The position numbers and the translations under genes are program-made. A stretch of DNA of 64,000 nucleotides, taken from assembly GCF_020229735.1 (NCBI RefSeq), contig NZ_CP083455.1, positions 1,577,001-1,641,000 on the forward strand, in the 5' to 3' direction. Positions 46,600 to 56,329 of this stretch are shown one piece after another. Source of the DNA: Deinococcus taeanensis. GTDB lineage: Bacteria > Deinococcota > Deinococci > Deinococcales > Deinococcaceae. The stretch's first letter is position 1. Each line of letters begins with the position of its first letter. Below the pieces are notes generated by a model that saw only the letters and a program-made list of their open reading frames with translations, searched no databases and was not told where the DNA came from.

Positions 46600-47472
46600 A
46601 TGACTGACTCTGTTTCCCCCACCCCGGGCCGGGAGCTGCCCGGTAAACCCCTGGCGGACCGCGTGACCCGGCAGGTCCGCACAGACCTGGCCGCCTGGGC
46701 CTTCGAACCTCACCTGGTGAGCGTCCTGGCATCCGGTGACCCTGCCAGCCGCGTGTACGTGGACAGCAAGGCCCGGCGGGCCCAGCGGCTGGGCGTGCGC
46801 TTCAGCGTGCAGGACCTGGGTGCGGACGCCACGCAGGCCCAGCTGCACGAAACCCTTGACGCCCTGTCCAGCGACCCCGAGGTTCACGGCATCATGCTGG
46901 AACTGCCGCTCGCGGCCGGCCTGGACGCCGACGCGGCGCTGCTGCACGTCACCGCCCGCAAGGACATCGAGGGCCTGAGTCCTGCCAACCTCGCGCTGAT
47001 CGCCGCAGGTCGCGAAAGCGAGGCGCTGCTGCCCCCCACGCCGCGCTCGGTGCGCTTCCTGCTGCGCGAAGCGCTGGGCGACGACCTGCGGGGGCTGCGG
47101 GTGGCGGTGATCGGACCGGGCCGCACCGTCGGCCGGCCCCTGACGTTCATGCTGAACAACCGCGGCGTCACGGTCACCCTGTGCAACGAGCACACCCGGG
47201 ACCTGCGCGGAGTGCTGGCCGCGCAGGACGCCGTGGTGACCGCCGTGGGCCGCGCCGGCCTGCTGGGGCCGGACCACGTTCAGCCGAAGCTGGTCGTGAT
47301 CGACGCGGGCATCAACGTGCAGCCGGGCGGCGTGGTCGGCGACGCCGCGCCGGGCCTGCCGGTGCAGGTGCAGACGCCAGTCCCGGGCGGTGTGGGGCCG
47401 CTGACCAGCGCCCTGATGTACCAGAATCTCGTGCGGGCCGTAAAACTTCAGCGGGGCGAACCGGTCGAGTAG
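46600..47472 (+). CDS. folD: FolD-type methylenetetrahydrofolate dehydrogenase/cyclohydrolase, variant active site
   Basis: A 290-residue FolD, which interconverts 5,10-methylene-THF and 10-formyl-THF. The catalytic Tyr53 and Lys57 of YVDSK and the NADP-binding GPGRTVGRP block are present. Two usual active-site residues differ: the Gln of the QLPLP block is Glu101 (MLELPLA) and the Asp of KDVDG is Glu124 (KDIEGLS). The PCTP block reads PPTP. Overall length and the C-terminal [12 protein letters not shown] and [12 protein letters not shown] blocks are normal, so the fold is certain but activity balance may differ. Together with the broken purU, one-carbon metabolism in this genome deserves attention. 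Confidence 0.87.
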   Translation: MTDSVSPTPGRELPGKPLADRVTRQVRTDLAAWAFEPHLVSVLASGDPASRVYVDSKARRAQRLGVRFSVQDLGADATQAQLHETLDALSSDPEVHGIMLELPLAAGLDADAALLHVTARKDIEGLSPANLALIAAGRESEALLPPTPRSVRFLLREALGDDLRGLRVAVIGPGRTVGRPLTFMLNNRGVTVTLCNEHTRDLRGVLAAQDAVVTAVGRAGLLGPDHVQPKLVVIDAGINVQPGGVVGDAAPGLPVQVQTPVPGGVGPLTSALMYQNLVRAVKLQRGEPVE

Positions 47473-47514
47473 GCCGCAGCGAGACGACACCCGGCGGGCA
47501 CCTGCTTCTCGCGT

Positions 47515-47706
47515 CTACGCGCGCTGCGCCCGGACGTCAGGGCGCGCCCCCCGCCCCAGGCACCAGGTTGAAGGCCCGCAGGGAGGGTCACGGCCCGGGT
47601 CAGCCAGCCGGTACCCAGTCCAGCGGAGCAGCACGGTGGCCAGAGCCATGAGCAGAATCTTCCAGGGCGCAGTGGGCAGACGGGTGGGCGAAGGTGGGCG
47701 TGTCAC
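47515..47706 (-). CDS. Possible small membrane protein (63 aa)
   Basis: In the 327-base gap between folD and lepA the minus strand has an open frame from GTG 47706 encoding ~63 residues, with one hydrophobic stretch ([20 protein letters not shown]) and a basic, proline-rich N-terminus. There is no clear ribosome site or -10 box, and such frames are common by chance in GC-rich DNA, so this is weak. Nothing else is recognised in the gap. Confidence 0.25.
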   Translation of the reverse strand: MTRPPSPTRLPTAPWKILLMALATVLLRWTGYRLADPGRDPPCGPSTWCLGRGARPDVRAQRA

Positions 47707-47786
47707 CCCAGTGTGGTGCGGGGTGAGCGCGGCGGCACCTGCCCAGCCGGGATGAAGGATCACTGCATCGTCAGGGCCGGGCGGGA

Positions 47787-47792
47787 TAGACT
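47787..47792 (+). promoter_or_regulatory. -10 box of lepA (TAGACT)
   Basis: TAGACT ends seven bases before the GTG at 47800, supporting that GTG as start. Confidence 0.55.
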
Positions 47793-47799
47793 GCGGTTT

Positions 47800-49587
47800 G
47801 TGAACGTCAGGAACTTTTCGATTATCGCCCATGTGGACCACGGGAAATCCACCCTCGCGGACCGCATTCTGGAGCGGCTGGGCGCCATGTCCGAGCGGGA
47901 CAAGCGCGACCAGACGCTCGACACGCTGGAACTGGAACGTGAGCGTGGCATCACCATCAAGTCCACTCCGGTGCGCCTGACATACAGGCGTGAGAACGGG
48001 GAGGAGTACACCCTCAACCTGATCGACACGCCCGGGCATGTGGATTTCAACTACGAGGTCTCGCGGTCCCTGGCGGCGTGCGAGGGCGTGCTGCTGCTTG
48101 TCGACGCCTCGCAAGGTGTGGAGGCGCAGACGATCGTGAACGCCTACCTGGCGATCGACAACAACCTGGAGATCGTGCCGGTCGTGAACAAGATCGACCT
48201 GCCGGCCGCCGATCCGGAAGGGGCGGCGCAGGAACTGGAGGACGTGATCGGCATTCCCGCGTCGGACGCCGTGTTCGCGTCCGGGAAGGCCGGGATCGGC
48301 ATTTCGGAGATTCTGGAGGCAGTGGTGGAGCGGATTCCCGCGCCGACCGGTGATCCGGCCGCGCCGCTGAAAGCGCTGATTTTCGACTCGTTCTTCGACG
48401 CGTACCAGGGGGTGATTCTGTTTGTGCGGGTGCTGGAAGGCACGCTGCAGCCCAAGGATCAGATCCGCCTGATGAACGCCGGGAAGAACTTCGAGGTCGA
48501 TAAGGTCGGGACGTTCAGTCCGAGACTGGTCGTGGGTCAGGAGCTCGGGGCGGGCGCGGTGGGATGGGTGGCGGCCGGCATCAAGGACATTCAGGACGCG
48601 CAGGTGGGTGACACCCTGACGGGCCGCGACCGGCAGACGACCGAGCCGTTCCCGGGCTTCAAACCGGCGCAACCGGTGGTGTTCTCGGGCCTGTACCCGA
48701 CCGACACCGAGGACTACCGCAAGCTGCGTGACGCGCTGGAGAAACTGAAACTGAACGACGCGGCGTTCTCCTTCGAGCCGGAAACGTCTGAGGCTCTGGG
48801 GTTCGGTTTCCGCTGCGGGTTCCTGGGGCTGCTGCACGCGGAGATCATTCAGGAGCGCCTGGAGCGCGAGTACGACCTGGACCTGATTGCCACGGCGCCC
48901 GCCGTGGTGTACCGCGTGACGCTCACGAACGGGGACATCTTCGAAACGCAGAACCCGGCGGAGTTCCCTACGCGCGACCGGATCAGCATGGTGGAGGAGC
49001 CGTACATCAAGCTGTCGATCATGCTGCCCGAGGACTATGTCGGGACGGTGATGCAGCTGCTGCAGGACCGGCGCGGTTCGATGATCACCATGAACTACGT
49101 GGGCAAACGCGTGGAGCTGCTGTACGAGGTGCCGTTCGCGGAGATTCTGTATGACTTCCATGACCGCCTTAAGAGCATCTCGCGGGGGTACGCCAGCATG
49201 GATTACGAGCAGCTGGGCTACCGCGAGGGTGACCTGCGCAAGGTTGACATCATGGTGAACAACGAGGTCATTGACGCGCTGGCCGTGATTGTGCACGAAA
49301 CCAAAACGTACAACCTGGGCCGCAAGATTGTGGACAAGATGGCGGACGTGATTCCCCGGCAGATGTTCCCGGTGCCGGTGCAGGCGGTGATCGGCGGGAA
49401 GATCATTGCGCGCGCCACCGTGAAGGCGTTCCGTAAGGACGTGCTTGCCAAGTGTTACGGCGGCGATATCAGCCGGAAGAAGAAGCTGCTTGACAAGCAG
49501 AAGAAGGGCCGCGCCCGCATGAAGCAGTTCGGGACGGTGGAGGTGCCGCAGGAGGCGTTCCTGGCGGTGCTGAGCACCGAGGAGTAA
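47800..49587 (+). CDS. lepA: Translation elongation factor 4 (back-translocase)
   Basis: A 595-residue translational GTPase. G1 is AHVDHGKST (10-18), G3 DTPGHVDF, G4 NKIDLPAAD; the EF-G-like domains follow and the C-terminal LepA domain ends with [20 protein letters not shown]. It acts on stalled ribosomes, favouring back-translocation under stress. The GTG at 47800 is chosen over in-frame codons from 47713 because homology ([15 protein letters not shown]) starts there and TAGACT lies seven bases upstream. Confidence 0.96.
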   Translation: MNVRNFSIIAHVDHGKSTLADRILERLGAMSERDKRDQTLDTLELERERGITIKSTPVRLTYRRENGEEYTLNLIDTPGHVDFNYEVSRSLAACEGVLLLVDASQGVEAQTIVNAYLAIDNNLEIVPVVNKIDLPAADPEGAAQELEDVIGIPASDAVFASGKAGIGISEILEAVVERIPAPTGDPAAPLKALIFDSFFDAYQGVILFVRVLEGTLQPKDQIRLMNAGKNFEVDKVGTFSPRLVVGQELGAGAVGWVAAGIKDIQDAQVGDTLTGRDRQTTEPFPGFKPAQPVVFSGLYPTDTEDYRKLRDALEKLKLNDAAFSFEPETSEALGFGFRCGFLGLLHAEIIQERLEREYDLDLIATAPAVVYRVTLTNGDIFETQNPAEFPTRDRISMVEEPYIKLSIMLPEDYVGTVMQLLQDRRGSMITMNYVGKRVELLYEVPFAEILYDFHDRLKSISRGYASMDYEQLGYREGDLRKVDIMVNNEVIDALAVIVHETKTYNLGRKIVDKMADVIPRQMFPVPVQAVIGGKIIARATVKAFRKDVLAKCYGGDISRKKKLLDKQKKGRARMKQFGTVEVPQEAFLAVLSTEE

Positions 49588-49602
49588 GGCCGGGGTTTTT
49601 CC

Positions 49603-49639
49603 TGCAGGCGCCCCCTCAAGAACGGAGGGGGCGCCTGCA
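49603..49639 (+). terminator. Terminator after lepA
   Basis: Perfect 15-bp stem TGCAGGCGCCCCCTC (49603-49617) with its complement at 49625-49639, preceded by TTTTT at 49596-49600 but lacking a downstream T-tract. Confidence 0.7.
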
Positions 49640-49726
49640 TTGGTCTGGGCCGTTTCTTCATGTGAGGGGGAATCAGCGGGGGTGGGGCTTGACAGGAGCG
49701 TGAGGGTTCTGTCAGACCCTCTCCCC

Positions 49727-49732
49727 TACCCT
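49727..49732 (+). promoter_or_regulatory. -10 box of histidine kinase gene (TACCCT)
   Basis: TACCCT ends seven bases before the ATG at 49740. A perfect TTGACA at 49689-49694 is too far (32 bases) to be its -35. Confidence 0.5.
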
Positions 49733-49739
49733 GAGCATC

Positions 49740-50816
49740 ATGAGGAATCCGGTGAGCGCGCAGCGACCCCCGCAGACCGTCCGCCGGACGCTGGGGGGCA
49801 GCACGCTGCGCGCGCAGTTCACTGGCGTGATCTTCCTGCTGGCGTTCCTGCCGAACATCGTCCTGACCCTGATGGCCCAGCCCACCGTGCCCCTCATGAC
49901 CGTGCTGGCGTGGATGCTGGTCGTGGGCATGCTGTGCGGCGTGGTGGGCTACGTGCTGAGCGGCTCCCTGCTGCGCGCCGTGAGCCGCCTTCAGGACGAG
50001 GTGGAAGCCGGGCGGTTCCGGGACCGCCATCCGGACGACCCGCGGGAAATCCTCACGCTGCGCGCCGCGTTCACCGGGCTGCTGGACCGCCTCAGCACCG
50101 AGCAGGGCCGCCGCAATGCGTTCATTGCCACGCTGGTGCACGACCTGAAGACCCCTCTGATCGCCACCGGTCACCTCACGCGGGCCCTGACCACCCTGCC
50201 CCTCCCGGACGCCGAACGGCGCGAGGTGGGCCGGCAGATCCAGGCAGAAACGCAGCGGCTGCTGGACCTCGTGCAGCAGATGGCCGACGCGCACCGTTTC
50301 GAGCAGGAGGACGTGCAGGTGCAGTGCGCGCCCACTGACCTGCGCGGGGTGCTTGACACGGTGGCGCAGCGTCTGGCCGTGCAGGCCGAGGAGCGTGGCC
50401 TGAGCATCACCGTGACCGGGGCCGGCGTCGCTCCGGCCGACGCGGGCGTCCTGGAACGCGCCGTCACCAACCTGACCGTCAACGCCCTGCGTTACGCCCG
50501 CACGCAGGTGAAGCTCAGCGTGGACCGCCTCGGCCTGCACGTCACCGACGACGGCCCCGGTCTTCCCGCTCCACTGAATGAACTGGCGCAACCCTTCAAC
50601 GCTCAGCCCACCATGATCGCCGGTCGGCAGTACACGTCCGGCACCGCCGGGCTGGGCCTGTTCATCGTGCGGCGCATCGCGGAAGCCCACGGCGGGCGCC
50701 TGTCGTACGCCCGCGAAAGTCATTCTCCCACCGAAGCCCCACCGGGCCTCCCCACGTCCGCACTCCCGCCCACCCAGACCCGCTTCACCCTGTTCCTCCC
50801 GGAGGTTCACCCATGA
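49740..50816 (+). CDS. Sensor histidine kinase (HisKA type)
   Basis: A 358-residue membrane sensor. Two N-terminal helices (FTGVIFLLAFLPNIVLTLMA and VLAWMLVVGMLCGVVGYVLSG) bracket a very short loop, so it likely senses the membrane or within it; a HAMP-like segment follows. The H-box has His134 in FIATLVHDLKTPLIATGH, the N-box is NLTVNALRYA, G1 is DDGPGLP and G2 AGLGLFIVRRIAEAHGG. Its stop overlaps the response regulator start (ATGA). Confidence 0.92.
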   Translation: MRNPVSAQRPPQTVRRTLGGSTLRAQFTGVIFLLAFLPNIVLTLMAQPTVPLMTVLAWMLVVGMLCGVVGYVLSGSLLRAVSRLQDEVEAGRFRDRHPDDPREILTLRAAFTGLLDRLSTEQGRRNAFIATLVHDLKTPLIATGHLTRALTTLPLPDAERREVGRQIQAETQRLLDLVQQMADAHRFEQEDVQVQCAPTDLRGVLDTVAQRLAVQAEERGLSITVTGAGVAPADAGVLERAVTNLTVNALRYARTQVKLSVDRLGLHVTDDGPGLPAPLNELAQPFNAQPTMIAGRQYTSGTAGLGLFIVRRIAEAHGGRLSYARESHSPTEAPPGLPTSALPPTQTRFTLFLPEVHP

Positions 50817-51397
50817 GACTAGTCATTGCCGACGATCACCCCCTCTTCCGCATGGGCCTGAAGTACGCCCTGATTCACCAGGGTTTCGACGTGGTCGCGG
50901 AGGCCAGTGACGGCCTGGCCGCCCTGGAGGCCTGCCGGGCCCTGCAGCCCGACGCGGTGCTGCTGGACGTGAAGATGCCCGGCATGACCGGCATTGAGGT
51001 GTGTGAACGCCTGCGCCAGAGCAATCCACGTCTCGTGAGCGTCCTGATCACCACCTTCGCGGAGCCCGCCATCGTGCAGGCGGCCCGCGCGGCCGGCGCG
51101 CGCGGGTACGTGAGCAAGGAAACCGACCCGGAGAGCCTCGCGCGGCAGCTTCGGGACATCGTGGCGAATCCTGACGTGGACCGCCTGCCGCACGTGGATG
51201 TGCCGCGCCTGACGCCCCGCGAGTCCGAGGTGCTGCCCCTGCTTGCCCAGGGGTACAGCAACAAGGAAATTGCGAAGAACCTCGGCGTGAGTCCGGACAC
51301 GGTGAAGGATCACCTCGCGCGCCTGTACGCGAAACTGGACGCCGGGGACCGCACCGAGGCGGTCAGCCGCGCCCGGTCCATCGGTCTGCTGCACTGA
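50813..51397 (+). CDS. Response regulator, NarL/LuxR type
   Basis: A 194-residue regulator: receiver domain with Asp7/Asp8, phospho-acceptor Asp52 (VLLDVKMPGMTG) and a conserved Lys in GYVSKETD; the C-terminal LuxR helix-turn-helix reads LTPRESEVLPLLAQGYSNKEIAKNLGVSPDTVKDHLARLYAKL. It is translationally coupled to a HisKA-type kinase, an unusual pairing since NarL regulators mostly partner with HisKA_3 kinases. Target genes unknown. Confidence 0.93.
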   Translation: MRLVIADDHPLFRMGLKYALIHQGFDVVAEASDGLAALEACRALQPDAVLLDVKMPGMTGIEVCERLRQSNPRLVSVLITTFAEPAIVQAARAAGARGYVSKETDPESLARQLRDIVANPDVDRLPHVDVPRLTPRESEVLPLLAQGYSNKEIAKNLGVSPDTVKDHLARLYAKLDAGDRTEAVSRARSIGLLH

Positions 51398-51412
51398 ACC
51401 GGACGGCAATGC

Positions 51413-51445
51413 GCGCGGGGGCCAGCAGTGGCCCCCGCGCTTTGT
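51413..51445 (+). terminator. Terminator of the two-component operon
   Basis: Perfect 12-bp stem GCGCGGGGGCCA (51413-51424) with TGGCCCCCGCGC (51429-51440), four-base loop, followed by TTTGT. Confidence 0.75.
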
Positions 51446-51606
51446 GTTCCTCCCCAGCGGAACAGCCCCGCGTGTCGCTCTGGCTGGCTGAGCGGCGGGG
51501 CGGAGGCCACCAGGCTCCTCTGCCTCTCCCGCTCATCCGTGACGGACGCAGGGGCAGGTCACCCTCCGCTTCTAAACCTCTGCGCCTGTGCTGGCCGGGC
51601 GGCCTG

Positions 51607-51612
51607 TACGCT
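51607..51612 (+). promoter_or_regulatory. -10 box of aminotransferase gene (TACGCT)
   Basis: TACGCT ends seven bases before the ATG at 51620. Confidence 0.55.
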
Positions 51613-51619
51613 GCGGGGC

Positions 51620-52786
51620 ATGAGCGGCCCTTTCTCGCTGTCCGACCGAGCCCTGAGCCTCAAGCCGTCCTCGACAGTGGCGGTCACCAGCCGAGCGCTG
51701 GAGTTGCAGCGGCAGGGCGTGGACGTGATCAGCATGAGTGTGGGCGAGCCGGACTTCGACACGCCCGATCACGTGAAGGCCGCCGCCATTCGCGCAATCG
51801 AGTCAGGCAAGACGAAATACACCGCCGTCAGCGGCATTGCGGAGTTGCGTGAGGCCATCAGCGCGAAGTTCGCGCGGGAGAACGGCCTGACGTACGCGCC
51901 GGAGTGCGTGACCGTCACCAGCGGCGGGAAGCAGGCGCTGTTCAACGCGTTCTTCGCGCTGCTCAACCCGGGTGACGAGGTGCTGATCCCCGCGCCCTAC
52001 TGGGTGAGCTACCCGGAGATGGTGGCGCTGACGGGCGCCGTGCCGGTGGCGGTGCCGACCACGCCGGAGTCCGGGTTCATGCTGGACCCCGGCGAGCTGG
52101 AGGCGCGGGTCACCGCACGGACCCGCATGATCGTGCTGAACAGTCCGGGCAACCCGACCGGCGCGGTGTTCTCCCCGGAGGTGCTACGCGGCGTGGCGGC
52201 GGTGGCGCAGCGGCACGGGCTGATGATCGTGACCGACGAGATGTACGAACACCTTGTGTATGACGCCGAGCAGCTCAGCATCGGCACGCTGGCGCCCGAG
52301 CACACCCTGACGGTCAACGGGGCGAGCAAAGCGTATGCCATGACCGGCTGGCGGATCGGGTACGCGGGCGGCCCGAAGGGCGTGATTGCGGCCATGAATG
52401 CCCTGCAGTCGCAGAGCACGAGCAATGCCAGCAGCGTGTCGCAGTACGCGGCGCTCGCGGCGCTGGGCGATCACGAGGCCACCGCGCAGTTCGTCACGCT
52501 GGCCCGCGCGGCGTACCGCGCCCGGCGCGACCGGATTGTTTCGGGACTGAACGCTCTGGGGCTGCGCACGCCGACGCCTCAGGGGGCGTTCTACGTGATG
52601 GCGGACACGACGCCCATTCACGCCGATGAGCTGGAGGCCACGCGGCGCATTCTGGATGAGGCGCGCGTGGCGGTCGTTCCAGGGACTGATTTTGCCGCAC
52701 CTGGACAGGTGCGCCTGAGCTACGCGACCAGCATGGACAACATCAACGAGGTGCTGCGCCGCCTCGCCCCGCTGTCGGGCGCTTGA
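51620..52786 (+). CDS. Class I/II PLP aminotransferase (aspartate aminotransferase type)
   Basis: A 388-residue fold-type I transaminase. The PLP lysine is Lys237 in NGASKAYAMTGWRIGYAGGP; NSPGNPTGAVFSPE, VTDEMYEHLVYD and the C-terminal Arg in GQVRLSYATSMDN (substrate carboxylate) are present. The wording is that of the 1-gamma aspartate aminotransferases of Thermus/Deinococcus, though aromatic or prephenate substrates cannot be excluded. The start is set by TACGCT seven bases upstream. Single gene. Confidence 0.9.
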   Translation: MSGPFSLSDRALSLKPSSTVAVTSRALELQRQGVDVISMSVGEPDFDTPDHVKAAAIRAIESGKTKYTAVSGIAELREAISAKFARENGLTYAPECVTVTSGGKQALFNAFFALLNPGDEVLIPAPYWVSYPEMVALTGAVPVAVPTTPESGFMLDPGELEARVTARTRMIVLNSPGNPTGAVFSPEVLRGVAAVAQRHGLMIVTDEMYEHLVYDAEQLSIGTLAPEHTLTVNGASKAYAMTGWRIGYAGGPKGVIAAMNALQSQSTSNASSVSQYAALAALGDHEATAQFVTLARAAYRARRDRIVSGLNALGLRTPTPQGAFYVMADTTPIHADELEATRRILDEARVAVVPGTDFAAPGQVRLSYATSMDNINEVLRRLAPLSGA

Positions 52787-52857
52787 GGCGGGGGGCGGCG
52801 CAGGGCGCTTGCGGGGACGCTTTGTCGCGCGGCGCAACTTTCATTCGGGTGGCGTCG

Positions 52858-52863
52858 TACTGT
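52858..52863 (+). promoter_or_regulatory. -10 box of AIM24 gene (TACTGT)
   Basis: TACTGT ends eight bases before the ATG at 52872. Confidence 0.5.
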
Positions 52864-52871
52864 GACTTTGT

Positions 52872-53642
<771 letters not shown>

Positions 53643-53660
53643 TCCTGGCTCACTTCCAGG

Positions 53661-53688
53661 CCGGGCAGACACGCGCGTGTCTGCCCGG
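53661..53688. terminator. Palindromic terminator after AIM24 gene
   Basis: A 28-base perfect palindrome (two 14-base arms without spacer, 53661-53688) ends in GGTTGAGG. In RNA it would form a ~12-bp hairpin. Confidence 0.6.
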
Positions 53689-53725
53689 TTGAGGTGTCGG
53701 GTCTGTCTGTCCGGCGGAGTTGGGC

Positions 53726-53731
53726 TACACT
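53726..53731 (+). promoter_or_regulatory. -10 box of the murG-ftsA cluster (TACACT)
   Basis: TACACT ends eight bases before the ATG at 53740. Confidence 0.6.
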
Positions 53732-53739
53732 CGCCCGCA

Positions 53740-54873
53740 ATGAGTCTGGTTGTGATGGCGACGGGGGGAACGGGCGGGCACATCTACCCGGCGGTGGCAA
53801 CGGCGCGCGAGCTGGCAGGGCGCGGTCATGAAGTGCTGCTGCTGGGGCAGCGCGGCGGTATGGAGGAACGCGTGGCGCGCGAGCAGGGTCTGCCATTTCA
53901 GGGCGTGGAGGCCGGGAAGCTGGCGCGCAGCGGTCAGGGCCGGCCGGACCCCCGGGAGCTGCTGCGGGCCGGTCAGGGGGTGCTTCAAGCGCGCTCCCTG
54001 CTGGCGCGGCTGAAGCCGGGGGCGGTGGTGGGCTACGGGGGGTTTGCGAGCCTGCCGGGTGTGCTGGCCGCGCAGAGCCTCGGCGTCCCGACGGTGCTGC
54101 ACGAGCAGAATGCCCGGCTGGGGCTCACGCAGCGCCTGGCGGTGCGCCGGGCGGCGGCGGTGGGGACGGCGTACGAGCGGGTGATCGGGCTGGACCCGGC
54201 GCGCGCCACGATGGTGGGCATGCCGGTGCGTGAGGAGCGCCTGACGCGCCCGGAGGCGCTGTCCAGGCTGGGCCTGCAGGACGGGCCGCTGACGGTGTTT
54301 GTCATGGGCGGCTCGCAGGGGTCACTGTTCCTGAACAACGCGGTGCCGGACACGCTGCGCAACCTGTTCGGGCGAGAGGGACTGCTGCCACCGGCGGAGG
54401 GGGGCGGGCTGGTGGACCTGGATTTCACGGCGCGGGCGGGGGGGGGCGTGCAGGTGCTGCACTCGACCGGGCCGCGCTGGCTGCCGGACGTCGCGCCGCG
54501 CGTGAAGGACCTGGAGTGGTACAAGGCGGTGGGGTACGTGGACGCCGTTGCGGCGTGGTCGGTGGCGGACGTCGCGATCACCCGGGCGGGGACGAGCACC
54601 CTGGCGGAGGCCGCGTTTCATGGGGTGCCGCTGATCATGGTGCCGCTGCCTGAGTCGGCGGAGAACCATCAGTTCCATAACGCCCTGAGCGTGCAGGCGG
54701 CGGGGGCGGGGCGTGTGGTGGCGCAGAAGGACGCGTCAGGACTGCTGGGGCAGGCGGTGTTAGAGTGTGCCTCAGCGGGAACGCGGGCCTCGATGCGTGA
54801 GGCGGCGCTCGGGCGGGCCCAGTCGGGTGCGGCGGGGCGTTTCGCGGACCTGATCGAACGGCACCTGCGTTAG
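53740..54873 (+). CDS. murG: UDP-GlcNAc:lipid I N-acetylglucosaminyltransferase MurG
   Basis: A 377-residue GT28 enzyme that converts lipid I to lipid II on the inner face of the membrane. The glycine-rich loops are clear: ATGGTGGHIYPAVATA at the N-terminus and VMGGSQGSLFLNN in the middle; the donor-binding C-terminal half has TRAGTSTLAEAAFHGVPLIMVPLPESAENHQ. The ATG at 53740 is chosen over an upstream in-frame ATG at 53677 because TACACT lies eight bases before it. First of the murG-murC-murB-ftsQ-ftsA cluster. Confidence 0.95.
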   Translation: MSLVVMATGGTGGHIYPAVATARELAGRGHEVLLLGQRGGMEERVAREQGLPFQGVEAGKLARSGQGRPDPRELLRAGQGVLQARSLLARLKPGAVVGYGGFASLPGVLAAQSLGVPTVLHEQNARLGLTQRLAVRRAAAVGTAYERVIGLDPARATMVGMPVREERLTRPEALSRLGLQDGPLTVFVMGGSQGSLFLNNAVPDTLRNLFGREGLLPPAEGGGLVDLDFTARAGGGVQVLHSTGPRWLPDVAPRVKDLEWYKAVGYVDAVAAWSVADVAITRAGTSTLAEAAFHGVPLIMVPLPESAENHQFHNALSVQAAGAGRVVAQKDASGLLGQAVLECASAGTRASMREAALGRAQSGAAGRFADLIERHLR

Positions 54874-54889
54874 TGGGCCTCCCCTGCTC

Positions 54890-56329
54890 ATGACTGACCT
54901 TTCCTCTGCTGTCTCCTCGCCCGGCACGGCTGCGGCGTCCCAATCCGATTCTTCCTCGCGGCGTCTGCATTACCACCTGATGGGTGTGGGTGGCATCGGC
55001 ATGAGTGCCTTTGCGCGCCTGCTGTCGGCGCAGGGGCACCACGTGAGTGGCTGTGACGAGAGTGCCACTGAACTGACGGCCCGTCTCGCCCAGGAGGGCG
55101 TGGCCGTGGCGGTGGGTCATGCGGCCACGCACGTGACCCAGGCGCCGTTCGGGCCGATCGATGTGCTTGTGGCCTCGGAAGCGGTTCCAAAGTCGCACCC
55201 CGAGCTGGAAGCCGCGCGCGCCGCGGGCGTCGAGATCCGCCCACGCATGGCCCTGCTCGACGCCCTGCTCCGCGCTGGCCCCAGCGTGGGCGTCATCGGC
55301 ACGCATGGAAAGACCACCACCACCAGCATGATCGCCGTGGCCCTCACCGGCGCAGGCCTCGACCCTTCGGCCTTCGTGGGCGGCATCGTGCCGGAATTCG
55401 GCAGCAACGCCCGGCTGGGCCACGGGCCTTTCGTGGCCGAAGTGGACGAATCTGACCGGGGATTTGCGGCGCTCGGCGCGGGCACCGCCGTCTTCACGAA
55501 CGCCGAGGACGACCATGTGGGCGGCAACCAGGCCACCTACTGGGAGACTGTGGAGGAACAGCACGCGGCGTTCGCGCAGTTCGTCGCCCAGTCGGGCCGG
55601 GTGCTGGCCTGCGCGGACTGGCCCGGCCTGGACGCCCTGTGCACCGGGGCGCGCGAGCTCCTCACCTACGGTCAGGCCGGGAACGCGGATTACCGCGCCG
55701 TGAACCTGCGGCCTGACGCTGACGGCACCAGTTTCACCGTGGTGCGCCGCGGCGAGACACTGACGGAAGCGCGCGTGGCGCTGCCCGGCATTCACAACGT
55801 TCTCAACGCCCTGGCGGCCCTCGCCGCCGTGGACCTGCACGGCGGCGACCTGACGCGTGCCTCGGCGGCGCTGGCAGACTTTCAGGGCCCTGGGCGGCGC
55901 TGGCAGCGCATCGGGGAGCTGAACGGCGCGCTGATCGTCGACGATTACGCCCATAACGCCACGAAGGTCCAGGCGGCCGTGCAGGCTGCCCGGCAGACCG
56001 GGCGGCGCGTGCGCGTGGTGTTCCAGCCGCACCGCTACCTGCGGACCCAGCAGTCCTGGCCGCGCCTTGCGGACGCCCTGATGGACGCCGATGAGGTCCT
56101 GCTGCTGGATATCGCCGCGGCCAGTGAGCCGCCCATTGAAGGCATTCACGCCACCCTGATCTCCGAACGCATGACCGGCAACGGGCATGGCGGCGTGCGC
56201 TACCTGCCAGACCGGCTGGAGGTGCTCCGGGTCCTGCGGGAGTCGGCAGGACCCGGGGACATCATCGTGACCATGGGAGCAGGCGACGTCTGGAAACTGT
56301 CGCGTGAACTGGTGGGAGCGGCCCTGTGA
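54890..56329 (+). CDS. murC: UDP-N-acetylmuramate--L-alanine ligase MurC
   Basis: A 479-residue Mur ligase adding the first amino acid to UDP-MurNAc. N-terminal UDP-binding motif LMGVGGIGMSAFARLL, ATP loop GTHGKTTTT (137-145), VAEVDESD, and in the C-terminal domain DDYAHNATKVQAAV and FQPHRYLRTQ. The N-terminus has a ~25-residue Ser-rich extension compared with short family members. It begins 16 bases after murG and its stop overlaps the murB start (GTGA). Confidence 0.96.
   Translation: MTDLSSAVSSPGTAAASQSDSSSRRLHYHLMGVGGIGMSAFARLLSAQGHHVSGCDESATELTARLAQEGVAVAVGHAATHVTQAPFGPIDVLVASEAVPKSHPELEAARAAGVEIRPRMALLDALLRAGPSVGVIGTHGKTTTTSMIAVALTGAGLDPSAFVGGIVPEFGSNARLGHGPFVAEVDESDRGFAALGAGTAVFTNAEDDHVGGNQATYWETVEEQHAAFAQFVAQSGRVLACADWPGLDALCTGARELLTYGQAGNADYRAVNLRPDADGTSFTVVRRGETLTEARVALPGIHNVLNALAALAAVDLHGGDLTRASAALADFQGPGRRWQRIGELNGALIVDDYAHNATKVQAAVQAARQTGRRVRVVFQPHRYLRTQQSWPRLADALMDADEVLLLDIAAASEPPIEGIHATLISERMTGNGHGGVRYLPDRLEVLRVLRESAGPGDIIVTMGAGDVWKLSRELVGAAL

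Noticed and set aside
47707..49296. Long open frame on the minus strand opposite lepA
   Set aside because: It is the antisense shadow of a clear LepA; only the last 63 codons beyond lepA (47515-47706) were kept as a weak candidate.
49689..49694. Perfect TTGACA upstream of the histidine kinase
   Set aside because: It is 32 bases from the TACCCT box that fits the start codon, and no -10 lies 16-18 bases downstream of it, so it was not called as a -35.
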